From CAWDPQ01 sp963804245 (GTDB taxonomy: Bacteria; Acidobacteriota; Vicinamibacteria; Vicinamibacterales; 2-12-FULL-66-21): a stretch of DNA of 64,000 nt. Every line of letters starts with the position of its first letter. The first letter of the stretch is position 1. The stretch covers positions 46,849 through 110,848 of the forward strand of contig CAWDPQ010000004.1 in the NCBI GenBank assembly GCA_963804245.1, written 5' to 3'. Under the pieces are notes generated by a model. That model saw only the letters and a list, made by a program, of their open reading frames with translations, had not been told where the DNA came from and did not search any database. This document shows, piece after piece, positions 7,653 through 16,644 of this stretch. Position numbers and translations under genes: made by a program.

Positions 7653-9120
7653 CTACGCCGCAGCAGGCGGTCCGAACCACGTGGTTAGCGCGTCAGCGAG
7701 GCCCAGCTGAGTCAGGTCTCCCACCCACGCCACATATCCGTCGGGCCGAATCAACACGGCGATGGGAGCCGTGACCGCCCCGATTGCCGGAAGCTCCCAC
7801 GTCCCATCGTATTTGGCGTCGACCAGCCGAACCCGATCTGCCCATGGCGTGATGTCGAAGCCGCCGGGCTCACCGAGGTTGAGCAGCACCGGCCGGGCAG
7901 GGTGCAGCAGGGTGAAGACCCGCAGCGGGCCGTTGGCGGTGACCAGGTCGAGATCGGGCATGCGGCGCCCGAGCAGCGGATGTCCCTCTCCCAGGTCGTA
8001 ATGAATGTCCAAACCGAACATCATCGCGGCGAATCGTCTGCTGGGCTCGTCCATGCCGAGGACCTCGGACATGGTGTCGCGCAGTGCGTGCGTGCGTTCG
8101 TCCGGGCGGCGCAGCATGACCTGCGCCATCGTGGTGCGCAGCACGCGGGCAGCGACGGGGTGGCGCTCGGCGTGGTAGGTAGTCAAGGAGGCTTTCCGGT
8201 GATGTCCGCTTGATCACCTGCGCCAGCTTCCATCCAAGATTCACCGCATCCTGCACACCGGTCTGGATGCCCTGTCCACCGTCGGGGGGATGCACGTGTG
8301 CGGCATCGCCGGCCAGCAGGACCCGTCTGTCGCGGTAGGCCGCGGCCTGCCGAGTCATGTCGGTGAACCTGGAGAGCCAGGTAGGACTGTGGACTCCATA
8401 ATCGGTCCCGTATGCGGCGATGAGCGCCTCGCTCAGATCGCGCAGGGTGGGTTCGGTCGTGGCTCCGGCGTGCGGTTCGGTCACCAGGACGCGTACCCGC
8501 ACCCCATCGTCCATCTTGCTCAGGGAATGAATGCCGCGGGCGTCGCGGCGGATGCCCCATTCCGGCGGCTCCTGGGCCAGCTCGGCCTCGGCGATCAGGT
8601 TGCTCGTCGTCGGATCCCATCCAGGGAACTCGATGCCGGCTGCCTTACGGATCAGGCTGCGGCCTCCATCGCACCCGATGAGATATTGCGCCCGCAGCGA
8701 CTCGCCGTCGGACAGCGCGACGTCGACGCCGGTGTCGTCCTGCGTGAAACCGGTGACCTCAATGCCGTAGTGGATCGGGACCCTCAGCTCGCCGACCCAG
8801 CCGGCCAGGATGCGCTCGATGTGGTTCTGCCACAGCCCGAGCACGTAGTTGTGCCGGGTAGGGAGGTCGCTGATGAACGAGGTCCCGGCGAACATCGTGA
8901 TCTGGTGTTTCTGTCCCTGCGAGATGAACCGATCGGCGATTCCACGTTGATCGAGAATCTCGATGGTGCGCGAGAGCAGACCGCCTGCGCGCTGGCCGGC
9001 CAGGTCCTGGTTGGGGCGCCGCTCGACAATAACGACGTCGACCTTCGCCAACGCCAGCTCGCCCGCCAGCATCAGCCCCGTCGGACCTCCTCCGACGATT
9101 ACCACCGCATGTTCGGTCAT
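7653..9120 (-). CDS. FAD-dependent aromatic monooxygenase (class A, Rox/RdmE/PgaE-like), one frameshift
   Basis: About 489 residues when the two frames are joined near 8185, where one extra T splits LLD from TYHAERHPVA. The N-terminus has the FAD motif VIVGGGPTGLMLAGELA, the middle has YLIGCDGGRSLIRKAAGI (DG motif), and the FAD-ribityl GD motif is VLLAGDAAHVHPPDGGQG. After the shift a thioredoxin-like C-terminal domain follows (LLHPARPVLLNL, IRPDGYVAWVG). This order defines PheA/TfdB-type hydroxylases, many acting on polyketides or rifamycin-like drugs. The closest relatives I recall are actinobacterial, so acquisition by transfer is possible. Native substrate unknown. A GGAG site precedes the ATG. 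Confidence 0.85.
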
Positions 9121-9344
9121 CGCCAGACTCCCATTAGCGCTACACGCATTTCGTGCCTCCTATTTCGCCGGCTCCGGCGGAGACGGCGATCCTGCGGCAC
9201 GCTCCGGGCCTTGCGGCAAGTCCCGCGGTGCGCGATAATCTGAGAGTGGCAAGGAGCGATCACTCTCCTTTCCAACCCACCCAGACTCCCGCGATCACCA
9301 GCACAGCACCGACTTGGGAGACATGCCTAGCTGCGACGGATTAA

Positions 9345-9368
9345 CTTCCGCCTGAAGGCGGAAGCCAC
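9345..9368. repeat. Dispersed palindromic repeat, family 1
   Basis: Perfect 20-base palindrome-like unit CTTCCGCCTGAAGGCGGAAG followed by CCAC. It sits in the 285-base gap 9121-9405, which otherwise shows only a short GGCTCCGGCGGAG region and no gene I can support. Confidence 0.8.
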
Positions 9369-9405
9369 AGAAGGCGAGCCGAGAAAGGCGAGCCCGGGAA
9401 CGGCG

Positions 9406-10558
9406 TCAGGCGAGCGCTTGCTCGAGGTCCTCGATCAAGTCGGCCGGATCCTCGATACCACAGGAAATGCGGACCAGGCTGTCGGTCAAGCCGATGGCCG
9501 CTCGTCGTTCGGGGGGCACGGACGCGTGCGTCATTGTCGCCGGATGGCTGATGAGCGTCTCCACTCCGCCCAGACTTTCCGCAAGGGCCATGAGCTTGAC
9601 CCGATTGCAGACATCCCTGGCGGCTTCAAAGCTTCCAGCGTCGAAGGAGAGCATGCCGCCGAACCCGCGCATCTGGCGCTTTGCGAGGTCGTGTTGCGGG
9701 TGGCTGGTCAGGCCAGGGTAGAGCACGTTCCGGACCTTCGGATGCGTTGAGAGGAACTGCGCCAGTTCCATGCCATTGACGTTGTGCTGCGCCATACGGA
9801 CGGCCAGCGTCTTGGTCCCGCGAAGGACGAGCCAGGCGTCGAATGGCCCGAGAATCCCGCCGGCAGCGTTCTGGATGAACGACAGCCAGGCGATGTCCTC
9901 GTCGCGCGTGGCCACGACAACTCCTCCCACACTGTCGCTGTGACCGTTGAGGTACTTGGTCGTGCTGTGCACCACCGAGATCCGCGCCGAACTCGATCGG
10001 CCGCTGAATGCAGGGGCTGGCAAAGGTGTTGTCGACCACGAGCCGCACGCCCCGCGAGCGCACGAGCGCCGCTGCCGCGGCGAGATCGGTCAGCCGCATC
10101 ACCGGGTTGGTCGGCGTTTCGACGAAGAGCATCTTCGTCTCTGGCCGCATCGCGCGCTCGACTTCATCGAGCTGCGAGGTATCGACATAGCTGAAGGCGA
10201 GCTGGTATTTGGTGAGGACGCGATCGAACAAGCGGAACGTTCCGCCGTATGTGTTGTCGGTGACCACCACGTGGTCGCCGGACTGCAGCATGGTGGCGAT
10301 TGCCGAAATCGCCGCCATGCCTGAAGCGAATGCAAACGCCGCCTTTCCACCTTCGATGGCGGCCAGGTTCTGCTCGAGCGCCGATCGCGTCGGATTCTGT
10401 GTGCGAGCGTACTCGTAGCCCTTGTGGCGTCCGAGCTCGTCCTGCACGTATGTCGATGTTTGATAGATAGGTGTGATGATCGCGCCCGTTGAGGGATCGG
10501 GCTCCTGTCCTGCGTGGATACACACCGTGGGGAAGCGGGCGCGGTCCGGAAGCTTCAC
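9406..10558 (-). CDS. Cystathionine gamma-synthase/gamma-lyase family PLP enzyme, one frameshift
   Basis: About 383 residues after joining the frames near 9979, where an extra C splits FGADL from VVHSTTKYLNG. The first frame has TVCIHAGQEPDPSTGA, YEYARTQNPTRSALE and VDNTFASP; the second has the PLP lysine in HSTTKYLNGHSDS, then RGTKTLAVRM, ESLGGVETLISHPA and the C-terminal IGLTDSLVRISCGIE. These are classic trans-sulfuration motifs, but synthase and lyase activities cannot be separated by eye. The GTG at 10558 is chosen because it gives VKLPDRARFPTVCIHAG and avoids running through the divergent promoter region. It is divergent from the phosphatase gene. Confidence 0.9.
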
Positions 10559-10565
10559 CGGCCCA

Positions 10566-10575
10566 ATGTTATCAT
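10566..10575. promoter_or_regulatory. Overlapping divergent -10 elements
   Basis: Within ten bases lie TAACAT reading left (10571-10566, seven bases before the GTG of the cystathionine enzyme) and TATCAT reading right (10570-10575, fifteen bases before the phosphatase ATG). The two promoters could not be occupied together. Confidence 0.4.
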
Positions 10576-10590
10576 TCGAACTCGATCGAC

Positions 10591-12810
10591 ATGCCTCGAC
10601 CACGGCTCCCTGATGTGGGCGCACGCGCGCGTCGGCCGGATGCGCCGCTCGCGCTGACGTCTGGCACCACGGATCGCCCGGTTCCGGCTCGCGACCTTCT
10701 CTTGCACTCCTGGGCGGGCCGGCTGTTCATATTCGCCGCGTCCCTGAAGATCGTCATCGGCCTCATTCGACAGTTCGTCGCTCTGCCCACGTTCGTCAGT
10801 CTGCTCAACAGCGGGGCGACGCTCGCGATGGCCGTGTCGCTCGGCTTCTTCGTGTGGCGGCTGTTTCTCCTGATGAAGCGGCGCCTCCTGTGGCGGCTTC
10901 GCCGGCGGCTGATCCTCTCCTACATCTTCATCGGGGTCGTTCCGGCGCTCCTCATCATTGCCTTCTTCGTGCTCGGTGCGTGGACCGTCACGATGAACCT
11001 GAGCGCGTATCTGTTCAAAGACGGCTACGACGACATCGTGGACGATGCGCGGCTGATTGCGCAGGCGGCCGCCGCGGAAATCGGCAGAGAGCCGGCGGGT
11101 ACTCCCAACACGGTCGGCAGAGTTCACCGCAACGCCGGTCCAGCCTATCGAGGTCTGGCGCTCGCCTTCGTCCCGCTGACGGCCGACGCTCCAGCGCCCG
11201 TCCACGCCGGATCCTGGGAACACGTGCCGGCGCCGAACAAGGTGCCGGCATGGCTGGCGGCACGAGCCGAGGGTTGGCAGGGAACGATTGCCGTGGCTCG
11301 ACCCGATGCGCCAAACGAGGCCGAGCTGGTCGTGCGAGCGGCGGTACCGGCCATCGTCAAGGACCGCCGCATCGGCTACGTCATCGCCGATGTGCCGGTC
11401 GATGCGCAGGTGCTCGATTTGCTCTACGACCGCACCCGCGTGCGCGCCGGCGTCGTGCGGCGCAGCGGCGCGTCCGACACGGCGTCGGTGGTCGACAGCA
11501 TCAACCGGTCGCCCGGCGGTGACAGCGGATGGTCGTTCTTCAGTCGCAGCGTCACGTTCTTCGACTACAACGACTGGAACGATGGTTCGACCCGCCGCGC
11601 CACCGTGGCCATGACGTTCCGCCTCGGCGATCTCTATACCCGACTCTCGCGGGCTCAGCCGATGCAAATGGGGCCACTCACGTTTGGCGACGCCATCATG
11701 CTGATGCTCGTCTTCGTGGCCATCTTGTTTTTGATCATCCAGTTCGTGGCACTGGTCATGGGGCTGGCGCTGGCCCGCTCGATCACGAGCTCGATTCATG
11801 AGCTGTCTTTAGGCACGGACCGAGTGCGTCAAGGAGACTTCACCCACCGTATCCGAATTCAGACGAACGACCAGCTCGGTGAGCTGGCGGGATCGTTCAA
11901 CCAGATGACCGGCAGCATCGAGAACCTGCTGCAGACGGCTGCGGAAAAGAAGCGGCTCGAAGAGGAACTGCGCATCGCCCGGCAGATACAGATGTCGCTG
12001 CTGCCGCGCGGAACGCTCGACTTCGCGGGGCTGACCGTGACGGCGCTGTGCGTCCCCGCGCGCGAGGTTGGCGGGGATTACTACGACTTTTTCCGGCTTC
12101 CGGAGAATCGCCTCGGCGTGCTGATCGCGGACGTTTCAGGGAAAGGCACCTCGGCGGCACTGTACATGGCCGAACTGAAGGGCCTTGTGCTGTCCCTCAG
12201 CCAGATCTACTTCTCACCCAGACAGCTGCTTCTGGAGGTCAATCGAATCATCTCCGAGAACCTCGACAGCCGCAGCTTCATCACCATGACCTATGCCGTG
12301 ATCGACATCGCCCACGGAGTGATGACGTTCGCGCGTGCAGGACACACCCCGATGATCTTTCTGGCAGGCCCGGCGGCCGCGAATCCCGGTTCGCAGATCC
12401 TCATACCGAACGGTATGGTGCTTGGCCTGCAAATCGACGGCGCGGCCGAGAAGTTTGTCGAGCTGCTCGAGGAGTACCGCGTCGACCTCAACATCGGCGA
12501 CGTGATCGTGCTGTACACCGACGGGATCACGGAATCCATGAATCTGGAATCCGATCTCTTCGGTGATGCGAGGCTCTGCGAGATCGTCACGGAGCATGGA
12601 CACCTCGAATTGAGTGAACTGCGCGAACGGATCCTGCGCGAGATCGAAGCGTTCGTAGGTAGCGCAGACCAGCACGACGACATGACGATGATCCTGCTGA
12701 AGGTCGAACCAGTCGAAGTGGGGGAGCCGGCGTCCGCTCGAACGGGAACGTCGCGAGCCGGAACTTCTGACGACCGCGAACGGGCGGGTGTCGGGTCGCT
12801 CCAGCATTGA
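10591..12810 (+). CDS. Membrane SpoIIE-type (PPM) serine phosphatase with HAMP domain
   Basis: A 739-residue sensor phosphatase starting at MPRPRLPD; the upstream in-frame extension runs antisense to the neighbouring gene. Hydrophobic helices near residues 45-100 and 115-145 precede an extracytoplasmic sensing region, and a further helix (LMLVFVAILFLIIQFVALVM, about 371-390) leads into HAMP (RVRQGDFTHRI, DQLGELAGSFNQM) and a coil ending RQIQMSLLP. The PP2C-like SpoIIE domain follows from about residue 480, with GGDYYDFF, IADVSGKGTSAALY, LYTDGITE and HDDMTMILLK metal-binding aspartates. Such RsbU-like enzymes dephosphorylate anti-sigma-factor antagonists. No partner is encoded nearby. The stop overlaps the amidohydrolase start (TGATG), implying coupled translation. 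Confidence 0.9.
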   Translation: MPRPRLPDVGARARRPDAPLALTSGTTDRPVPARDLLLHSWAGRLFIFAASLKIVIGLIRQFVALPTFVSLLNSGATLAMAVSLGFFVWRLFLLMKRRLLWRLRRRLILSYIFIGVVPALLIIAFFVLGAWTVTMNLSAYLFKDGYDDIVDDARLIAQAAAAEIGREPAGTPNTVGRVHRNAGPAYRGLALAFVPLTADAPAPVHAGSWEHVPAPNKVPAWLAARAEGWQGTIAVARPDAPNEAELVVRAAVPAIVKDRRIGYVIADVPVDAQVLDLLYDRTRVRAGVVRRSGASDTASVVDSINRSPGGDSGWSFFSRSVTFFDYNDWNDGSTRRATVAMTFRLGDLYTRLSRAQPMQMGPLTFGDAIMLMLVFVAILFLIIQFVALVMGLALARSITSSIHELSLGTDRVRQGDFTHRIRIQTNDQLGELAGSFNQMTGSIENLLQTAAEKKRLEEELRIARQIQMSLLPRGTLDFAGLTVTALCVPAREVGGDYYDFFRLPENRLGVLIADVSGKGTSAALYMAELKGLVLSLSQIYFSPRQLLLEVNRIISENLDSRSFITMTYAVIDIAHGVMTFARAGHTPMIFLAGPAAANPGSQILIPNGMVLGLQIDGAAEKFVELLEEYRVDLNIGDVIVLYTDGITESMNLESDLFGDARLCEIVTEHGHLELSELRERILREIEAFVGSADQHDDMTMILLKVEPVEVGEPASARTGTSRAGTSDDRERAGVGSLQH

Positions 12811-14471
12811 TGACGGCGATAGTCGCGGTAGTCCTCGCGTCAATCGCGCTTCCCTTGTCCGCGGAGACCTGCGTGCCCGATGTCATAGTCATCAACGCCA
12901 AGATACACACGGTTGATCGGCAACGGCCCGAGGCACAGGCCGTTGCGGTGTGCGGCGAGCGCATCACCAAAGTCGGCACCACGGCCGACGTTCAAGCGCT
13001 TGCCGGAAAACAGACGAAGATCATCGATGCACGCGGTCGGCTCGTCCTGCCGGGATTCAATGATGCGCACGTGCATTTCCTCAGCGGCGCCGAGCAAATC
13101 GTCGGCATCGACCTGCGGCCGGCCCGCGACGAGCAGGATTTCACACGGCGCCTGAGCGATCACGTCGCCCGTGTGCCCGAGGGCCGCTGGATTCTGGGCG
13201 GCTACTGGGATCACGAAGCATGGCCGAGCCGCGCGTTGCCGACCAAGGCGCTCCTCGACGCGGCGACGCCGCGGCATCCCGTGTTCGTGCAGCGGCTCGA
13301 TGGGCACATGGGCGTCGCCAACAGCCTGGCGATGAAGCTGGCCGGGGTCACGCGCGAGGCCCGCGACTCCGAGGGTGGGACGATCGTACGCAACGCGACG
13401 GGCGAACCTACTGGCGTGTTCAAGGACAACGCCATGGATCTGATTGCACGCGCCGTGCCCGCTCCGACACTCGAAGAGACCATCGAGAAGGCGCGGGCCG
13501 CGCTGGCTCACGCGGCGTCACTCGGCGTCACGACGATCCAGGACATGACCGCGAGCGCGACCGAGCTGCGAGCCTACCAGCAGATCCGGGTCACCGGTGG
13601 GCTGACGGCGCGCATCTATGCCATCCAGAACCGTTCGATCGCCGGGCTCAAAGAGGCGGGCATCGGGAGCGGCTTCGGCGACGACTGGCTGCGCGTGGGT
13701 GGTCTGAAGCTGTTCGCCGATGGATCGATGGGCTCCGGCACCGCAGCCTTCTTCGAGCCGTACGCGGATGAGCCCTCGACCAGCGGCCTGCTGCTGCAGA
13801 CTCCGGAAGCGCTGGAGCAGGCGATCTTCGACGGCGATGCCGCCGGCTTCCAGCTCGTCGTCCACGCGATCGGCGATCGCGCCAATGCCATCGTCCTCGA
13901 CGCGTTCGCCAAGCTGGCCCGCGAACGAGGAGAGAGAGACCGCCGGCCGCGGATCGAGCATGCGCAGGTCGTGCGCGACGCCGACAAGACGCGCTTCAAG
14001 CAGCTGAACGTCATCGCCTCCATCCAGCCGAGTCACTGCATCGATGACATGCGCTGGGCAGAGCGGCGGATCGGCAAGGCACGCTGTCGCATCGCCTACG
14101 ATTTCAAGTCGTTCGTGGACGCCGGCGCGCGTATAGCGTTCGGGACCGACTGGTTCGTGGAGCCCTTGAATCCGATGCTCGGTCTCTACGCGGCGGTCAC
14201 GCGACAGTTCACCGACGGCACACCGTCCGGAGGATGGTTTCCGGAAGAGCGCATCAGCATGGCGGCGGCGGTAGAGTTCTACACGCTCGGCTCTGCGTAT
14301 GCCGAGTTCGCCGACGATCGCAAGGGCAGCATCTCGGAAGGCAAGCTGGCCGATCTCGTGATGCTGTCGAAGGACATCTTTTCGATACCGCCGCGCGAAG
14401 TGCTCGACACGACCGCCGTCTTGACCATGGTTGGAGGCCGGATCGTTCACGAGGCATCACCTGGGCGCTGA
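12810..14471 (+). CDS. Exported amidohydrolase (YtcJ-like, amidohydrolase family 3)
   Basis: A 553-residue metal-dependent hydrolase. The signal peptide TAIVAVVLASIALPLSAE is followed by DVIVINAKIHTVDRQRP, the usual beta-sandwich start, LPGFNDAHVHF with the first metal-binding HxH, WILGGYWDHEAW, a late HAIGDRAN and RIEHAQVVRD, and FGTDWFVEPLNP carrying the last metal Asp. YtcJ-like enzymes are of mostly unknown substrate, acting on amides or formylated compounds. The ATG overlaps the phosphatase stop by one base; a TTG just before it is the other option. It is not HutI, although hut genes lie close by. Confidence 0.9.
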   Translation: MTAIVAVVLASIALPLSAETCVPDVIVINAKIHTVDRQRPEAQAVAVCGERITKVGTTADVQALAGKQTKIIDARGRLVLPGFNDAHVHFLSGAEQIVGIDLRPARDEQDFTRRLSDHVARVPEGRWILGGYWDHEAWPSRALPTKALLDAATPRHPVFVQRLDGHMGVANSLAMKLAGVTREARDSEGGTIVRNATGEPTGVFKDNAMDLIARAVPAPTLEETIEKARAALAHAASLGVTTIQDMTASATELRAYQQIRVTGGLTARIYAIQNRSIAGLKEAGIGSGFGDDWLRVGGLKLFADGSMGSGTAAFFEPYADEPSTSGLLLQTPEALEQAIFDGDAAGFQLVVHAIGDRANAIVLDAFAKLARERGERDRRPRIEHAQVVRDADKTRFKQLNVIASIQPSHCIDDMRWAERRIGKARCRIAYDFKSFVDAGARIAFGTDWFVEPLNPMLGLYAAVTRQFTDGTPSGGWFPEERISMAAAVEFYTLGSAYAEFADDRKGSISEGKLADLVMLSKDIFSIPPREVLDTTAVLTMVGGRIVHEASPGR

Positions 14472-14475
14472 CCGC

Positions 14476-15414
14476 ATGCCAGAGCTCGTCGTCATTTTTC
14501 GCACGCAGTCGCCAATCGAAGCGGACGTCGTGAGGGGACTTCTGGCGACCCATGGCATCGAGGCCATCGTCGGCTCGAACCTGCCCCTGGTGTCGTTCCC
14601 CATGACCATGCACGAACTGCGCATCAGCGTCACAGAAGCGGACGCCGGACGCGCCCGGCAAATCATCGACAGCCATCGCGACGACCATATGCCGCTCGAC
14701 ATCGCCGGCGACTCCTTCGAGCCGCTGGAGACGGCGATCGGCTATCGCTTCAAGGATCGGGGTCTCCTCGAGCACGCGCTGACGCATCGTTCGCGTGTCC
14801 ACGAGGACGCCAGCGGCGGCGTCTTCGACAACGAGTCGCTCGAGTTCCTCGGCGACGCCATCCTCGGGTTCGTTATCGCCGACATGCTGTTCCGGGAGTT
14901 CCCGCAGCACAACGAAGGACAGAAATCCAAGCTTCGGGCGTCGATCGTGTCGGCGAGCTCGCTGGCGCGGCTCGGGGAGCGGATAGAGCTCGGCTCGTAC
15001 CTGATTCTCGGCCGCGGCGAGGAGAAGACCGGCGGCCGCCGTAAGCATGCGCTCATCGCCGACTCGTACGAGGCGTTGCTTGCTGCGATCTATCTGGACG
15101 GAGGCATCGAGCCTGCCCGCGGGTTCATCGAACGACAGTTCAGAGAGCTGATCGTCGAGGCGAGACGCAGCGGGGCCGTGGCGGCGTTCACCGAGGACTA
15201 CAAGTCAGCGCTCCAGGAGTGGCTGCAGTCTCACGATCGTGGTCTGCCCGTCTACCGGCTCGTCGCTGAAATCGGTCCGGCTCATCGCCGGCGATTCGAG
15301 GTCGAGGTTCTGGTCGCCGGCGAGCCACAGGCGCGAGCCGAGGGAAGAAGCAAGAAGGCCGCGGCCCAAGCCGCGGCGCAGCAAGCCTTAGAAAGGATGA
15401 AGGAGGAAGGATGA
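14476..15414 (+). CDS. rnc: Ribonuclease III with N-terminal DUF2007 domain
   Basis: A 312-residue protein, about 80 residues longer than typical RNase III. Residues 1-70 form a DUF2007-like domain (ELVVIFRTQSPIEADVVRGL, then GIEAIVGSN and a hydrophobic ELRISVTEADAGRARQII). From about residue 78 the catalytic domain follows: signature DNESLEFLGDAILG and the second acidic pair in IADSYEALLAAIYLDGG. The C-terminal dsRNA-binding domain is DYKSALQEWLQS through SKKAAAQAAAQQAL. RNase III processes rRNA precursors and double-stranded RNA; DUF2007 is a small domain of unknown signalling role. The ATG at 14476 starts both domains in a single continuous frame with no sign of a break. It follows the amidohydrolase stop by four bases. 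Confidence 0.92.
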   Translation: MPELVVIFRTQSPIEADVVRGLLATHGIEAIVGSNLPLVSFPMTMHELRISVTEADAGRARQIIDSHRDDHMPLDIAGDSFEPLETAIGYRFKDRGLLEHALTHRSRVHEDASGGVFDNESLEFLGDAILGFVIADMLFREFPQHNEGQKSKLRASIVSASSLARLGERIELGSYLILGRGEEKTGGRRKHALIADSYEALLAAIYLDGGIEPARGFIERQFRELIVEARRSGAVAAFTEDYKSALQEWLQSHDRGLPVYRLVAEIGPAHRRRFEVEVLVAGEPQARAEGRSKKAAAQAAAQQALERMKEEG

Positions 15415-15448
15415 AGGAAGAAACTTGTTCCTCCTTCCTACCTCCTTC
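15399..15448. terminator. Long imperfect hairpin between convergent genes
   Basis: A purine-rich arm (GAAGGAGGAAGGATGAAGGA) overlapping the rnc stop pairs with the pyrimidine-rich arm ending at 15448, giving about 21 bp with three mismatches and a seven-base loop. It separates rnc from the convergent ATPase gene and probably terminates both. Confidence 0.6.
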
Positions 15449-15452
15449 AGTC

Positions 15453-16644
15453 TTAATCTATTTCAATGATGCCCCACGACTTTTCGCGTTCAGCATCGCC
15501 GGCCGTGCTGCCGGCGAGTGCCAGCGCCGGTTCGGCCTGCGGTAGACGCGCCATCACGTAGCTGTGCACTTCGCGCGCGACGTCTTCGTCGTTCGGCGGT
15601 GCCGGACGGCAATGCAGCCGCACCCAGAGCCGCATCATGGGATCGGCGAAGCTGTAGCGCTTCTGCCGCGACACGATGAGGTCGACGTCCTCGAGCCACG
15701 AGAGGTAGTCCTTGGTGGATCCCGGCGTGCGGCGGAGCCGCAGGGCAATCTCGGTGAGCGTCAGCGGCTCGTGTTCGGCGAGCACCTCGAGGATGGCCTT
15801 GAGCGCCCCGTATCCTCGCGCACGGTGCAGTCGAAGCTCGTACGAATAGTGGCAGGCCGCCGTGAGCTGTCCACCCGGGGCGATGAGCGCCGCCAACGCG
15901 CTGACCGGATCGGCGCCGCCGCGCGGCGCGATCGCCGATGCCGTTTCGGCGATCAGTCGTGAGTAGGCAGGTCGCCCATCCGCCAATACCTGGACTATCC
16001 GCGCCAGCTCATCGCGTGCGTGATCGTCCTCGTCCTCTTTGAAAGTCCCGCCGCGCATCTCGCCGGCAGGCAGCGTCGCGCGCACTTCCGCCGCGCTCAG
16101 GGGCGCGACGTGAATGATCTCGAACGGCGCGGGCATGTCGCGCAGCAACCGATGCGCCCGTGCGGTGTAGCGCGTGGTCAGCACGAATCGGTTGCCGCTC
16201 GACGCCAGCGCAGAAATGAGATCGCGCAGCACCGTGCGAAGTCCGGGGAAGCTCTCGAACGTCCTGAGCTCGAGGAACTCGTCGAGCAGGAACGTCGCCG
16301 GCGCGTCAGCCGGCCGCGCGCGCCGTGTCGAGAAAGGCGAGCGTGGCGTCGAACGCATCCCGTGCGGTGCCTTCGGTCGCGTCCGGCGTACCGTATGGAT
16401 GGGCGGGGAATGGCGACGCCGCGCGTAGCGTGCTGAGGAATCGCTCCGGCGTCGTAGCCACGCGTTCGACGTCGACGTACTGACTGGTGGAGCGTCCTAT
16501 GAGATCGCGCAGCCGCAGCAGCAGCGAGGTGCGGCCGGTCCCGCATCCGCCAAGGACGACGGGAATACGGGCACCAGCACCCGTTGAACCGTCGAGCGCG
16601 GTGAGGAGTCGGCGTTCGAGTGCGGGGCGCTCTGGGATCATCAT
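15453..16644 (-). CDS. AAA/STAND-like ATPase with C-terminal winged helix, one frameshift
   Basis: Two frames join at the GCGCGCGCGG run near 16312. The first holds PVVLGGCGTGRTSLLLRL, a Walker A of the GxxxxGRTS kind, and RSTSQYVDVERV. The second begins ATFLLDEFLELRTF (Walker B) and LTTRYTARAHRLLRDMP, then a helical linker and a C-terminal winged helix (LTLTEIALRLRRTPGSTKDYLSWLEDV shortened: LRRTPGSTKDYLSWLE) followed by RYSFADPMMRLWV. This resembles archaeal-type/Orc1-like ATPases that often act as regulators. Its ATG overlaps the hutU stop by four bases, so it is translated together with the hut genes. Function unknown; a regulatory role for histidine use is an inference. Confidence 0.75.

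Noticed and set aside
8290..9243. Forward frame across the FAD monooxygenase
   Set aside because: Antisense to a gene with complete FAD motifs.
12810..14471. hutI (imidazolonepropionase)
   Set aside because: Sequence is YtcJ-like amidohydrolase with signal peptide, not HutI.
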